From an uncultured Flavobacteriales bacterium (GTDB lineage: Bacteria > Bacteroidota > Bacteroidia > Flavobacteriales_D > Sanyastnellaceae): a DNA stretch of 64,000 bases. Position numbers and translations under genes: made by a program. The notes under the pieces are model-generated. The model was not told the origin of the DNA. It was given only the letters and a program-made list of their open reading frames with translations, and ran no database searches. The stretch's first letter is position 1. Every line of letters starts with the position of its first letter. Where the stretch lies: assembly GCA_905478325.1 (NCBI GenBank), contig CAJQIB010000022.1, positions 1 through 64,000 of the forward strand, in the 5' to 3' direction. This document shows, piece after piece, positions 25,763 through 34,966 of this stretch.

Positions 25763-25795
25763 CAAACATTCCACGTTGTGGGCTACGAATTCAAA
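25763..25795 (-). promoter_or_regulatory. Promoter of comEC, 5 nt from the ATG
   Basis: On the minus strand a perfect TTTG -33 box (25795-25792), a 21-nt spacer and AATGTTTG (25770-25763, one mismatch to TAnnTTTG) are followed by CCCCT and the ATG at 25757. The spacing is exactly that of Bacteroidota promoters, so an mRNA starting at or beside the ATG is predicted. The earlier in-frame ATG at 25769 lies within the -7 box and would not be transcribed. Confidence 0.6.
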
Positions 25796-25826
25796 CAAAC
25801 TTGTCGAAGTCGACGTGTACTTGACT

Positions 25827-26906
25827 TCAGTCACGCGAAGCTTCAAAATGATCGGATTCCAAGTCCTGAAAAATCTGTTTCTTCAAAATAAAATAGTCCC
25901 AAATGATACTCCGGTGATACCATCCACAATAGTTGGGAGACCGATGAGTCGGAAGGTCTGTCGAAGTCGCCGCCAGTTCCAATTTGCGTTTATTTCGCAT
26001 TTTACGGAACGACTTGTAGAAGTCTCTATGTGCCTTTGCGACTGCCAAAAACAAATGGAATGAGCCTTCCGAAAGAAATTTGAATGCCGCTACTCCATCT
26101 AAAGTCATCCGTTCAATGAGCATGGGAATCAAGGCAACGCGGTGGTGGTTCTTGACCAAGAGAAACAGGTTGTTTCTGAAGTTCAAATACGTTTTAAAAG
26201 GACTGACCTTTTGCAAGGTGCCACCTCCCAAATGATAGACGATGGAACTTCCGCAGACACCTACGCGGTATCCTCGGTTTTTCAAACGCCAACAGAGATC
26301 GATTTCTTCCATATGCGCAAAGAAATCAACGTCCAACCCACCCACAGCATGGAACGCTTGGGAGTCAATAAACAGCGCGGCTCCTGACGCCCAAAAGACT
26401 TCTCTATTCTGAGCATATTGCCCATGATTTGACTCGAAAACTTCAAAAATGCGGCCAGCGCAAAAGGTGTACCCATTTTTGTCAATGTGCCCGCCTGCTG
26501 CACCGGCATACTCAAAAAGTTCGTTGTCCGAATCGTTTAGGATGAGTGGCTGGCAGGCAACATAGCCTTCGCTTTTCATCATGTCGAGCACCGGAGGGAT
26601 CCAGTGATTTGTTGTGCGAACATCGCTATTCAGGAGAACAAATGTTTTGGCTTGAATTTGAGCAAGTCCTGCATTGTAGCCCCCTGAGAATCCAAGGTTG
26701 TTTTCAAGTCGTACAACTTGAACTTCTGGATAATTCTGAGTGCACCATACGACTGACTCGTCGTTACTGCCATTGTCTATGACGGCCACGTCAGCGTCGC
26801 CTTTGCAGTTCAGAATGACCTGCGGTAAATACGTCTGCAAATGATGCAAGCCATTCCAATTCAAGATGGCCACAACGACTCGTTCTGTCACGTTGGATTG
26901 GCTCAT
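25827..26906 (-). CDS. Glycosyltransferase family 2
   Basis: A 359-residue GT-A fold glycosyltransferase, cytoplasmic or membrane-associated, which probably adds a sugar (rhamnosyl-type) to a cell-surface glycan. The N-terminal VVVAILNWNG and IDNGSND segments are the nucleotide-sugar site, LLNSD is the metal-binding acidic motif, and the acceptor-side HMEEIDLCWRLKNRG motif is also present. No membrane helix is obvious. The ATG at 26906 is chosen; a longer in-frame ORF would run back inside the upstream GWxTD gene. The start overlaps that gene's stop by four bases (ATGA), so the two are coupled. Confidence 0.88.
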   Translation of the reverse strand: MSQSNVTERVVVAILNWNGLHHLQTYLPQVILNCKGDADVAVIDNGSNDESVVWCTQNYPEVQVVRLENNLGFSGGYNAGLAQIQAKTFVLLNSDVRTTNHWIPPVLDMMKSEGYVACQPLILNDSDNELFEYAGAAGGHIDKNGYTFCAGRIFEVFESNHGQYAQNREVFWASGAALFIDSQAFHAVGGLDVDFFAHMEEIDLCWRLKNRGYRVGVCGSSIVYHLGGGTLQKVSPFKTYLNFRNNLFLLVKNHHRVALIPMLIERMTLDGVAAFKFLSEGSFHLFLAVAKAHRDFYKSFRKMRNKRKLELAATSTDLPTHRSPNYCGWYHRSIIWDYFILKKQIFQDLESDHFEASRD

Positions 26907-28396
26907 CGGGGATTGAAAAATAGATCTTCCGGTTCTTCGCCCGAGAACGTGTCTCTTCGTGGATTGAGTCGGTTGACTTGCGACTCTGTTACACGGAGAC
27001 TGTTTTCTCTGTTTCTTAAAACATGCAGCCAATCATTGTTTTGAACCTCACCCAACATGTCTGAATGTAACAAGACAAAACACTCGGCGACCATGTGAGG
27101 TGAAAAGAAAAGAAACCGCTTGTTCGTGAACGAAGCTGCACGGTGGTAATGCCAAATTTCATACGGATAATAGTCCGTTCCATTGTGTCGCTTGACCACG
27201 GTGTTAGGAGGCCCGTAGCGCAGATATACGTACCCCATGTCGGTCATCGCCCCGTGGCCATTCCTGCAAGCGCCATACACGCTGTCTGCGTATGCTACGG
27301 CAGTGACATAGTTGCGCCACCCCAACTCAGGGTTCAGCGGAGAATGGGATTCCCAGAAATCAGCTAAAAAAGCTTGCATTTGAGCAACGGTAGCCGCCGG
27401 AATAAAATGATCAATGGTCTGTTGTTCTGATTGGGAGCTTGTCGGGTGGTGGTCTTTGACATGCTGAAGCAGCGCCAGTGAATCTGTAAATGCTGCGATG
27501 TATGCAGGCAAAGCATCTGCGTTTGATGCAGCGATTTCGGTGGCAATGCGTTGCACGGGCAAGCGTTTCTCAGCAATGATTTGATTCTCGCGAGTCGCAG
27601 CTTGAATCACCAAGCGCTGTGATTTTGACCAATTCACGCCATCAAGAGGAATGGAGGTAAATACAGGCACAACAGGCGCAGCGTTTTTTCGGTAAAATCT
27701 GCGCGTCTTAGAATAAACCTTACCATCAGAAGATTCCATCCATGTACTCACCAAAAACAAAGAGTCTACGACTTCGTCAACGTGATACAGCTCAGTATAA
27801 AATTGCAACTGCTGCATGTCTTCGCTGAAATTGGCACCAACGAGAGGCAGCATATCATAGCCAGATCGCGAAAGCGAGCTCAATTCCCCATTGGATGGGG
27901 CATAAGCGCCTACTAGAAAAGGGTCGGACCATTGCGGAGGACCGGGTGTCTGAATCACCAGGTTCAATTCAAGTTCAGTGGCAGGTCCCGCTGTCGCATG
28001 CGCATCACGAACAGATACATTCAGGCGATAGGCACCAGGTGGTACATTGAGTCGTTCTAGATGAAACTGGGTCCCATCGTGGGCCAAGGCTTCGGTGGAG
28101 TCTGAAACACCATATACTTCAGACTTTGCAAATGCGACGACCTCGTTATCCGATTCAATAATGACTTGAATTTCAGCTTTCGTTCGCCAGCCTGTGGAGT
28201 CCAAAATAGCTGACATCGTGGCACTTTCAAATTCCAAGTGAACTTCAACAAAGGGAGTGCCGTTGTTTTGAAAATTCAGGACGTCGCACCAAACGGTTGG
28301 CGCTTGTGCTGTCATTTGAAATGACAGGGTCATCCCCAAGACCCAACCCACTAAACGCATTGATTTGGCTTGAAAGCATGTGTGAATGAGCGTCAT
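26903..28396 (-). CDS. GWxTD-domain secreted protein
   Basis: A 497-residue exported protein of unknown function with a GWxTD domain. An N-terminal signal peptide ends at about residue 31 (QMTAQA). The middle holds beta-rich Ig-like segments, and the last 120 or so residues contain the diagnostic motif with Gly...TDMGYVYLRYGPP near residue 407. Bacteroidota proteins of this family are often linked to the cell envelope or gliding. The perfect -7 element TACCTTTG lies 4 nt before the ATG at 28396, which supports that start over an in-frame ATG at 28360 with a shorter signal peptide. It is followed by a GT2 gene with a four-base overlap. Confidence 0.85.
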   Translation of the reverse strand: MTLIHTCFQAKSMRLVGWVLGMTLSFQMTAQAPTVWCDVLNFQNNGTPFVEVHLEFESATMSAILDSTGWRTKAEIQVIIESDNEVVAFAKSEVYGVSDSTEALAHDGTQFHLERLNVPPGAYRLNVSVRDAHATAGPATELELNLVIQTPGPPQWSDPFLVGAYAPSNGELSSLSRSGYDMLPLVGANFSEDMQQLQFYTELYHVDEVVDSLFLVSTWMESSDGKVYSKTRRFYRKNAAPVVPVFTSIPLDGVNWSKSQRLVIQAATRENQIIAEKRLPVQRIATEIAASNADALPAYIAAFTDSLALLQHVKDHHPTSSQSEQQTIDHFIPAATVAQMQAFLADFWESHSPLNPELGWRNYVTAVAYADSVYGACRNGHGAMTDMGYVYLRYGPPNTVVKRHNGTDYYPYEIWHYHRAASFTNKRFLFFSPHMVAECFVLLHSDMLGEVQNNDWLHVLRNRENSLRVTESQVNRLNPRRDTFSGEEPEDLFFNPR

Positions 28397-28400
28397 GCGA

Positions 28401-28408
28401 CAAAGGTA
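28401..28408 (-). promoter_or_regulatory. -7 element 4 nt upstream of the GWxTD gene
   Basis: TACCTTTG on the minus strand is a perfect TAnnTTTG, followed by TCGC and the ATG at 28396. The divergent promoter for the T9SS cargo gene lies immediately beside it. Confidence 0.5.
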
Positions 28409-28412
28409 TTGT

Positions 28413-28444
28413 TTTGCACCCGTTCCACATCATGTTGTACATTG
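28413..28444 (+). promoter_or_regulatory. Candidate promoter of the gliding-type T9SS cargo gene
   Basis: TTTG (28413-28416), a 21-nt spacer and TACATTG (28438-28444) resemble the -33/-7 promoter, with one T missing in the -7 box. The predicted start lies about 12 nt before the ATG at 28461. Confidence 0.45.
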
Positions 28445-28460
28445 GTGAAAACCTGCATGC

Positions 28461-30683
28461 ATGCGACTGATCAATCAACTTCTCAAACAGATCTTGTTTG
28501 TGGCCGTTTTTTGCGTTTTTAACGTTGAGGCTCAAGCGACTCATTTAGTTGGTGGTGAGTTGACTTACACTTACGTGGGTACCACCAATAGTGGGCAAAT
28601 GCAATTTGAGGTGCATTGTTATATCTATCGAGATTGTAGCTCATCCAACACCAACGGCACAGGATTCGATGCCGAGGCGGCCATCGGCGTTTATCAAGGA
28701 AGCACGCTCATTTCGACAGTCTCGGCACCGCTTGATTTCTCATTGGTGGAAAACATAGTCCCTCAAAACCCAAACAATTGCGCTTTTCTTCCAGACGACC
28801 TGTGCATCGAACGCGCTGAATACATTGCAACCGTAACAGTTAGTCCGAGTCAGCAGCCATACACCTTGGTTCACCAACGATGTTGTCGGTCTCCGGCCAT
28901 TACGAATTTGAACTTGCCTCAAGACCAGGGGTTTTCGTTGACCACAATGATTCCTGGAAACCTGACCAACATTGGGCCGAATAGCACTCCGGTATTCAAC
29001 GAATTGCCGCAGGCATTCGTTTGCAGCAATTATCCGTTTCTATTGGACAATAGCGCGTCGGATTCGGATGGTGATTCGTTGAGTTATTCGCTTTGCCCCA
29101 TTTTTTTAGGCGGCTCCTATGTTTCTCCGACTCCGAATCCTCCGACAGGTCCTCCTTTTAATCAGGTGGGTTGGGCAACGGGGTTCAACGCGGGAAATCC
29201 ATTGGGGCCGGGGGCCGGGTTTTCGATCGATCCATCAACGGGAATGTTGTCAGGCACTCCTGACTTGATCGGCAAATTCGCATTGGGAGTGTGTGTATTG
29301 GAATGGCGCGATGGCCAGCAAATCGGATCCATTTTGCGTGATTTCACGCTGGATGTTGTGACGTGTAACATCTTAGCTCCAGGCTATGATAGCCCCGACC
29401 CGTGTACGGGATTAACGGCGGAATTCGACCAATTATCCAATCCTTGTGAGTCGTACACTTGGGATTTTGGCGTTGCAGGAACAACCGATGACACGAGCAC
29501 CGAGGCAGAGCCGAGCTTCACGTACGAAGAGACGGGTATTTATGATGTGAGCTTGTATTTTGAAACGGGAACGTGTTCCGACTCACTCTTTTTTGAGGTG
29601 GTCGCGATGACACCTTGGGATACCGATTTTAGCATTGATAACGTAACATGCAATGACGGAGGATGGATCGGTGATGTGAATCTAGACTTTTCGGATTGGG
29701 GGAGCGACATTGAATGGAATTGGAGTTTTGGGGAGAATTCGATCCCATCTGTGTCATCAAATTCCCACCCTGAGAGTGTTTGGTTCCCTTCCCAAGACGG
29801 GATTCAAGTTGTCTTGGAATCATCTGCCTTTGGATGCGTCAATGATGCTTCTGAGACGTTGAACTTACCAGAACTGCCTCTCGCTGATTTTGATATTCTT
29901 TACGAACCATGCAGCGGATTGGATGCTGAGTTTCAAAATCTATCACCGGAGAGCGGCCCCTTTTCTTGGAATTTCGGGGGAGGAGGTCAATTGCCTTCTT
30001 CAGAGGTCAGTCCAACCTTTACGTATCCGGCTTACGGGACGTATGAGGTGATCCTAACGGCTGGCGCAGGGTCGGAGTGCCCGGACACGCAAGCGATGGA
30101 AATTATGTTACTCCCTATCGACCCCTTTGGGGACGGCCTGTTCATTCAGCCGGTTTCATTTTGTGATAGCACAGGTTTTGTTTTGTTCCAATATTCAGGC
30201 AGCGGTGCGGATGAGATTTCCTGGAACTTCCCTGGAATTCTCGAGTCTGAAGGAAATTCTGTCATTGGACAATTCCCGGGAGTCGGCATGTATCAAGGCT
30301 CTCTGACCTTGTTCAATGAAGCTTGCGATATCACGGAAACGGTGGACTTGGATGTTTCTGTGCCTGAACCGTTGGAAGGAATTGATTACGTCGTTCCGAA
30401 TGTGTTCTCTCCAAACAATGACTCAAACAATGATTCGTTCCGTGTTGAATTTAAGTCTCCAACAGGAGGGGGGCTCTCCAATTTGGATCCCGGACAATTC
30501 ATTGTTTTCGACATGAAGGTCTACAACCGTTGGGGCAATTTGATGTTTTCCAGTGGGCAAGCCGGATCGGGATGGAGGGCTACCGATGCTTCGGCAGGGA
30601 CGTATTATGTGGTATTTAAATCGCAGCACGTCTGTGACGAACAACCCTTTGAATACGCTGGTGAAGTCACCTTGGTGCGATAA
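28461..30683 (+). CDS. Secreted T9SS type B cargo with PKD-like domains
   Basis: A 740-residue secreted protein. Residues 1-26 are a signal peptide; Cys-containing beta domains follow, then PKD-like repeats (several SFTYEETGIYDV or TFTYPAYGTYEV segments). The last 90 or so residues form the gliding-motility-associated C-terminal domain (VFSPNNDSNNDSFRV ... NRWGNLMFSS ... GTYYVVF), the type B sorting signal of T9SS, which is expected to target the protein to the cell surface. Its role is likely adhesion or polymer binding. No T9SS core gene (gldKLMN, porU, sprA) is in the window, so the secretion machine is elsewhere. The convergent gene begins 20 nt after its stop. Confidence 0.9.
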   Translation: MRLINQLLKQILFVAVFCVFNVEAQATHLVGGELTYTYVGTTNSGQMQFEVHCYIYRDCSSSNTNGTGFDAEAAIGVYQGSTLISTVSAPLDFSLVENIVPQNPNNCAFLPDDLCIERAEYIATVTVSPSQQPYTLVHQRCCRSPAITNLNLPQDQGFSLTTMIPGNLTNIGPNSTPVFNELPQAFVCSNYPFLLDNSASDSDGDSLSYSLCPIFLGGSYVSPTPNPPTGPPFNQVGWATGFNAGNPLGPGAGFSIDPSTGMLSGTPDLIGKFALGVCVLEWRDGQQIGSILRDFTLDVVTCNILAPGYDSPDPCTGLTAEFDQLSNPCESYTWDFGVAGTTDDTSTEAEPSFTYEETGIYDVSLYFETGTCSDSLFFEVVAMTPWDTDFSIDNVTCNDGGWIGDVNLDFSDWGSDIEWNWSFGENSIPSVSSNSHPESVWFPSQDGIQVVLESSAFGCVNDASETLNLPELPLADFDILYEPCSGLDAEFQNLSPESGPFSWNFGGGGQLPSSEVSPTFTYPAYGTYEVILTAGAGSECPDTQAMEIMLLPIDPFGDGLFIQPVSFCDSTGFVLFQYSGSGADEISWNFPGILESEGNSVIGQFPGVGMYQGSLTLFNEACDITETVDLDVSVPEPLEGIDYVVPNVFSPNNDSNNDSFRVEFKSPTGGGLSNLDPGQFIVFDMKVYNRWGNLMFSSGQAGSGWRATDASAGTYYVVFKSQHVCDEQPFEYAGEVTLVR

Positions 30684-30703
30684 AACACGCGATCGATTTC
30701 CGA

Positions 30704-31546
30704 TCAGACGGTGAATAAATCGGGACGTAAGCATTGAAGCCAGGGTCGTGCCCAGCGTGCGACACGAATGCATCTCAGCTTAGACACGGCCTGTGCTCCG
30801 AATTCTGCGTAGAATTGATCGACTCCGGGGTCCATGGAGCCCCCGAAATCAAAGCACGTGTTGCCTCGTTCATGTGCGGCTTCGATTCCTTTTGCGATGA
30901 GCATGACACTGGCCCACGCGGATTGTTTGCTGCGTTTTTGTCCTCCAAAAGCATAGATAGTACGCCCTTGTTCATGCAAGAAAACGGCACTTGCTAAATC
31001 TTCACCTTGCGCATCCTGAACAACGTACGATGTTTGATGTGGTGATTTCAGAACGGATTCGAGTTGTGATCTCAAGTGCGTCTCATCTGAATGCAGTTGC
31101 TTGCGTAGTCGCGCTTCTTGGTGGAGGCTCAGAATACGATTGTGATCTGATGAAAGTTCAACGCGCAGCCCATGACGCTCACCTTTTCGAATTTGCTTCA
31201 ATCGATGTTTGGGAAGCTCGTCTACTGGATGAATCGATTCACTCAGCCACTGGAGTTGGCGTGTGTGTCGTTCTTGTATGATCCATTCTGAACTTGCATT
31301 GCAGGGCATTCCAGGATGCAAATCCACAACGACACAAGGGAAGCGCGCGCGACCAAGCTTCTCCCAGTCGATAGGCACCTCGCAGGCCATATGCAGTGCT
31401 CCTGGAGGAGTAAAGAGTGCGCGTATTCCTTTGATTCTGCCTTGTACGAGGATGTTTTGATTTTCAATGGCTCCCCACGTCGTAAGTCCGTTCGACCAGA
31501 GGGGGTCGGAAAACCAAGAAACGGGAAGCTCTTTGGAAATGGACAT
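30704..31546 (-). CDS. GNAT/FemAB-like acyltransferase
   Basis: A 280-residue protein related to FemAB or BioF2-type acetyltransferases (GNAT superfamily), which transfer aminoacyl or acetyl groups to peptidoglycan or small molecules. The C-terminal half has the characteristic CFDFGGSMDPGVDQFYAEFG block, followed by a basic tail. The N-terminal half is the second, degenerate GNAT lobe. There is no signal peptide. The ATG at 31546 is preferred to a GTG at 31564. It lies alone, 20 nt from the convergent cargo gene and about 115 nt from the start of the next leftward gene. The substrate is not known. Confidence 0.72.
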   Translation of the reverse strand: MSISKELPVSWFSDPLWSNGLTTWGAIENQNILVQGRIKGIRALFTPPGALHMACEVPIDWEKLGRARFPCVVVDLHPGMPCNASSEWIIQERHTRQLQWLSESIHPVDELPKHRLKQIRKGERHGLRVELSSDHNRILSLHQEARLRKQLHSDETHLRSQLESVLKSPHQTSYVVQDAQGEDLASAVFLHEQGRTIYAFGGQKRSKQSAWASVMLIAKGIEAAHERGNTCFDFGGSMDPGVDQFYAEFGAQAVSKLRCIRVARWARPWLQCLRPDLFTV

Positions 31547-31660
31547 GGATTCAGATCTGAACACGAAAGTTCGTGAAAACGAATGGGTGTTTGTGCACCA
31601 TGAAATCCACGGCGACGTTTGATGAATCAGCGTCCATGTGTTGAATGCATGGAGAAGGCA

Positions 31661-33148
31661 TCATTCAATCGCTTCAAGTCGGGTCAAAATGTCTTCCAAC
31701 TGTTCTGCGCTAATTTGCTTCGCTACAATCCGTTTTTCGCTGTCCAACAAAAAGATCTTTGGTGTTGCGAATACATCAAAGGTTGTCCTGAAATTCAAGC
31801 TTTTCAGCGTTGTCTGACCTGCTTGAATGAGCACCATTGCGCTGTCTTGTGCATTGATCAATGGGTTGTCACTAACATTGATCCAATCCGTGTATTCCTT
31901 TTCACGCACATAGTCCTGCCATGGCTCTGGGTCAAAGTCATTTCCGATGGCATAAATTTCCAGGCCCTTTTCATGCCAACGGTCGTAGAGTTCCTTGTAG
32001 AGAGGCAGTTCCTTCTTACAGTGTCCACAGGTGCTTTCCCAGATCATGACCACAGTGTATTTCGCATCAATGGCATAAAGAGACTTCCAGTCTGTCTGAT
32101 TCAATTCTGGTAGGATAATGTTCGGAATGACGCTGCCGCACATGCTGTCTCTCAATTCATCGGCGCGCTCTTGGATCTTTTTTAATTGATCCGGCTTAAG
32201 CCAAGTGGCCTGGCCAGTGGTGTAGTACGTGTCAACCATGTCCACGAATACCTTGTCCATGCACATCACTTGAGACGACTCCGAGGCGAATGTGATGAAA
32301 TGAGTGATGTACTTGAACATTTCTGCGTTTCCCTCTGTCCGTTGAATCAGTCGATGTGCCTCAACACTCAGTGAGTCAGGTATTTGAGGCAACACCTTGT
32401 TCCAAAATCGATCTAAAATCTGATGAAAACTCCCGTCTCTTACCAACCGAGGGTCGCTGAAGTCAACGCGGTCCCAGTAATGGTTTCGGTACCAGCGATA
32501 CTGGATGTCTTGGACATTGACGATGTTCGATGGGAATTCCGGTATCTCAGGCTCCAACACCATGTTGAGGTATTTAGCGAAGAGCATGTCACCGTTTTCT
32601 TCTAGAATACGGCGTTGTTCTTCGGCCACCTCATTTCCAAAGGAAGTCAAGACACTGCGGGCAGCTATAATGGATGCTTCTGTAGCGCTTGAATCTGACA
32701 GTACGGCTTCATGTGGAGCGGCTTTTTGACGACGTACAGATAGGAAATCCATGTAATCATAGAACAATTCGTTCTCTTTGCTTTCTATGATGACGACATC
32801 TCCCGTTGGATCCTTCTCAGAGGTTTCAATCACAATGTTCTCTTCAACCGCTAAGAACTCAAAGTACTTGGGGCCGGGCATGACGATGGCGTACTTCCCG
32901 CATTCTTCAGCGAGACGGCCATTGAAATGGATGCGCCCATCTAGATCTGCGACCGTCGTGTCCGCGTAATACATTTTATTCCCGTAATAATGAGCGAGAT
33001 AGATGGTGTCTCCAGAAATGCCGTCGATGGTCACGTCAATACCGTGGCTTTGGGCGTGTAGCGTATCAATGGAGCCAATCGAAAAGGCAGAAAGAAGTAA
33101 ACAAGCAAATAGGGGGCTCTTAATCTGAATCATAAAACGAGTTTTCAT
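31661..33148 (-). CDS. TlpA-like thioredoxin-fold lipoprotein or periplasmic protein (DUF4369/DUF5106)
   Basis: A 495-residue exported protein with an N-terminal DUF4369-like beta domain, a helical middle (DUF5106-like) and a C-terminal thioredoxin fold. The redox motif is Cys374-Gly-His-Cys377 (CGHC). The N-terminus has a signal peptide (MKTRFMIQIKS followed by a hydrophobic run) with cleavage near HAQS. It should reduce periplasmic disulfides. The start at 33148 is chosen because a TAAATTTG promoter element lies between it and the upstream in-frame ATG at 33187, and it leaves a good signal peptide. TlpA and similar proteins in this phylum are often linked to cytochrome or peptidoglycan maturation; the partner is unknown. 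Confidence 0.85.
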   Translation of the reverse strand: MKTRFMIQIKSPLFACLLLSAFSIGSIDTLHAQSHGIDVTIDGISGDTIYLAHYYGNKMYYADTTVADLDGRIHFNGRLAEECGKYAIVMPGPKYFEFLAVEENIVIETSEKDPTGDVVIIESKENELFYDYMDFLSVRRQKAAPHEAVLSDSSATEASIIAARSVLTSFGNEVAEEQRRILEENGDMLFAKYLNMVLEPEIPEFPSNIVNVQDIQYRWYRNHYWDRVDFSDPRLVRDGSFHQILDRFWNKVLPQIPDSLSVEAHRLIQRTEGNAEMFKYITHFITFASESSQVMCMDKVFVDMVDTYYTTGQATWLKPDQLKKIQERADELRDSMCGSVIPNIILPELNQTDWKSLYAIDAKYTVVMIWESTCGHCKKELPLYKELYDRWHEKGLEIYAIGNDFDPEPWQDYVREKEYTDWINVSDNPLINAQDSAMVLIQAGQTTLKSLNFRTTFDVFATPKIFLLDSEKRIVAKQISAEQLEDILTRLEAIE

Positions 33149-33174
33149 CTGTTTGTTCGAACTTGCAAGTTGTA

Positions 33175-33182
33175 CAAATTTA
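33175..33182 (-). promoter_or_regulatory. -7 element of the TlpA-like gene
   Basis: TAAATTTG on the minus strand is a perfect TAnnTTTG, 26 nt before the ATG at 33148, with a TTG about 22 nt further upstream. It lies inside the longer ORF and so shows that the ATG at 33187 is not used. Confidence 0.5.
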
Positions 33183-33233
33183 CTCATGGCACGAGGGTGT
33201 TTTACAAGCTAATTTCACAAGGATTCTCAACAA

Positions 33234-34910
33234 ATGATTGGCAATAAGCATACCGTTTTTGTGATCGGGGGTGGATGGGTTGGAGCTCCGTTATCTCGAA
33301 GTCTATTCCTGGAGGGGCATAGCGTTGCGGTCACCACACGGAGTGAGCAGAAACAAGAGGCCTTTCGGCAGGCTGGTTTGGCGCCGGTATTCTGGGATTG
33401 TGATCACCACATGCCGGGTTCTGACCGTGCACGTGCTTTGCAAAAAGCAGGCGCGAATGCTACGCACTGGGTGCTGACAATTCCGCCAAATAAACAATGG
33501 AATCAAATTGAAAATGAGCAATGGCACCAAGATGTATGTGACGCTGCAACGGCATCTGAAATCAAGCGTTTGGTTGTCTTTAGTTCGACATCAGTATATC
33601 CAGACAAAGGAGTTGTACGAGAACAAGATGCCCAAGCTTCATCCATTTCACCCCATTCTGGAAAGTCACTTTTAGCGCTAGAGCAGGTCTTCGATGCGGC
33701 ACCTTTTGATGTGGTCATCTTACGCTTCGGCGGGCTGATTGGAGCAGATCGTCATCCTGGAATGAGGGCTTCGCAAAAGGGCTGGAGCAATCCCAATCGG
33801 CGAATGAATGTCACCACACTTGAGGATGCCACCAGTGCCTGCCAGCACGTACTCTTCTCTTCAACAATGAGTGGAGCGTACAATGTTGTCTCTCCAGATC
33901 ATCCAACCTATTTGGATTTTGGCACATGTCTCGTAGATCTCAATTGGCCTGCAATTCTTGGTCATGCCAAAGAGCAATTGGATGTCAAAGGCAGGACGGT
34001 GTCTTCGGAAAGATTGATGGACACGGGTTTTGGTTTTCAAACTTCAGATGTCTTGGGTTGGGCGAAGGCGATGGGAGGCATGCGCAGTCCAATTCAAATC
34101 CGATTGAATGATACGAAGCACATTCATGGTGTGTTGCATCAAGCGAACCACTCAGAGGAACCTAAAGATGTAATGGTATTCGCTCACGGATACAAAGGGT
34201 TTAAAGATTGGGGAGCTTGGAGTCTAGTCATGGATGCGCTGACCAGTGAAAGGCGTAGTGTCTTTCGATTTGATTTCACCCAAAATGGGATCTATCCAGA
34301 CTTCCCCAAAGAAATTTTGGACACGCAAGGTTGGAGTCAGAACACCTACCGCAAAGAAGTCGATGAATTGAAGGCGGTTTGTTCTCATTGGCAGGCTCAG
34401 GGACACCGCGTGTGTGTCGTTGGGCATAGTCGCGGAGGAGGCATTGCCGCCATAGCTGCACACGAAATGCAATTGGCAGGTGCACCGCTTTTAGCTTGCC
34501 TCTTTTGGGCTTCTGTATCTGATTTCGCCGCACGTTTTCCTGAAGGAAAAGAGTTGGATCAGTGGCAACATTCAGACCGATTGGAAATCAAAAACCAGCG
34601 AACTGGTCAAGTGCTTCATCATTGTTTTTCGTTTTACGAAGCATTTCAAAAGGAGGCTTCTGCCTTGGACATACAACGCTCTGTCAAGCTTCTTGATTGC
34701 CCCGTTTTCATAGCACATGCTGAGGATGACGAGTCGGTTCTCCCTTCAGAGGCCGAGGCGTTGGAACATGCCTCAGGTGCGCAAGTCAATTGGATTAAGA
34801 GCGGTGGACATACGTTTGGTGCGTGTCATCCCTGGAACGAACTGGTTTTGCCCATCGCTTTAATAGAGTTAGCAAGAAGAACACGTCTGTTTCTAGATGG
34901 TCTGAAATAA
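33234..34910 (+). CDS. SDR NAD-epimerase / alpha-beta hydrolase fusion
   Basis: A 558-residue protein made of two enzymes. Residues 1-285 resemble extended SDR/NAD-dependent epimerases: Rossmann motif GGGWVGAPL (12-20), then a SSTSVYP segment that holds the active-site serine and tyrosine region. Residues about 295-558 are an alpha/beta hydrolase with Ser399 in GHSRGGG, Asp498 or Asp499 in AEDDE, and His526 in GGHTF, a complete catalytic triad. There is no stop or frameshift at the junction. The substrates are unknown. It is transcribed alone and ends just before a terminator that it shares with the convergent gene. Confidence 0.8.
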   Translation: MIGNKHTVFVIGGGWVGAPLSRSLFLEGHSVAVTTRSEQKQEAFRQAGLAPVFWDCDHHMPGSDRARALQKAGANATHWVLTIPPNKQWNQIENEQWHQDVCDAATASEIKRLVVFSSTSVYPDKGVVREQDAQASSISPHSGKSLLALEQVFDAAPFDVVILRFGGLIGADRHPGMRASQKGWSNPNRRMNVTTLEDATSACQHVLFSSTMSGAYNVVSPDHPTYLDFGTCLVDLNWPAILGHAKEQLDVKGRTVSSERLMDTGFGFQTSDVLGWAKAMGGMRSPIQIRLNDTKHIHGVLHQANHSEEPKDVMVFAHGYKGFKDWGAWSLVMDALTSERRSVFRFDFTQNGIYPDFPKEILDTQGWSQNTYRKEVDELKAVCSHWQAQGHRVCVVGHSRGGGIAAIAAHEMQLAGAPLLACLFWASVSDFAARFPEGKELDQWQHSDRLEIKNQRTGQVLHHCFSFYEAFQKEASALDIQRSVKLLDCPVFIAHAEDDESVLPSEAEALEHASGAQVNWIKSGGHTFGACHPWNELVLPIALIELARRTRLFLDGLK

Positions 34911-34915
34911 TGGAC

Positions 34916-34947
34916 AAAAAAAAGAGCCCGCAGCAATGCGGGCTCTT
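34916..34947 (-). terminator. Terminator of the 35-kb T9SS cargo gene (bidirectional)
   Basis: A perfect 11-bp stem (34922-34932 with 34937-34947) with loop GCAA is followed on the minus strand by an eight-base T run. The plus-strand side has only TTCTTG, so it works best for the leftward gene, but it lies directly after the SDR-hydrolase gene as well. Confidence 0.85.
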
Positions 34948-34966
34948 CTTGTAGAAAACAGGGTGA

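Noticed and set aside
31619-32113. 164-residue plus-strand ORF
   Set aside because: It is antisense to the TlpA-like gene, which has clear domains and CGHC; the reverse reading is a Cys/Phe-rich sequence without any motif.
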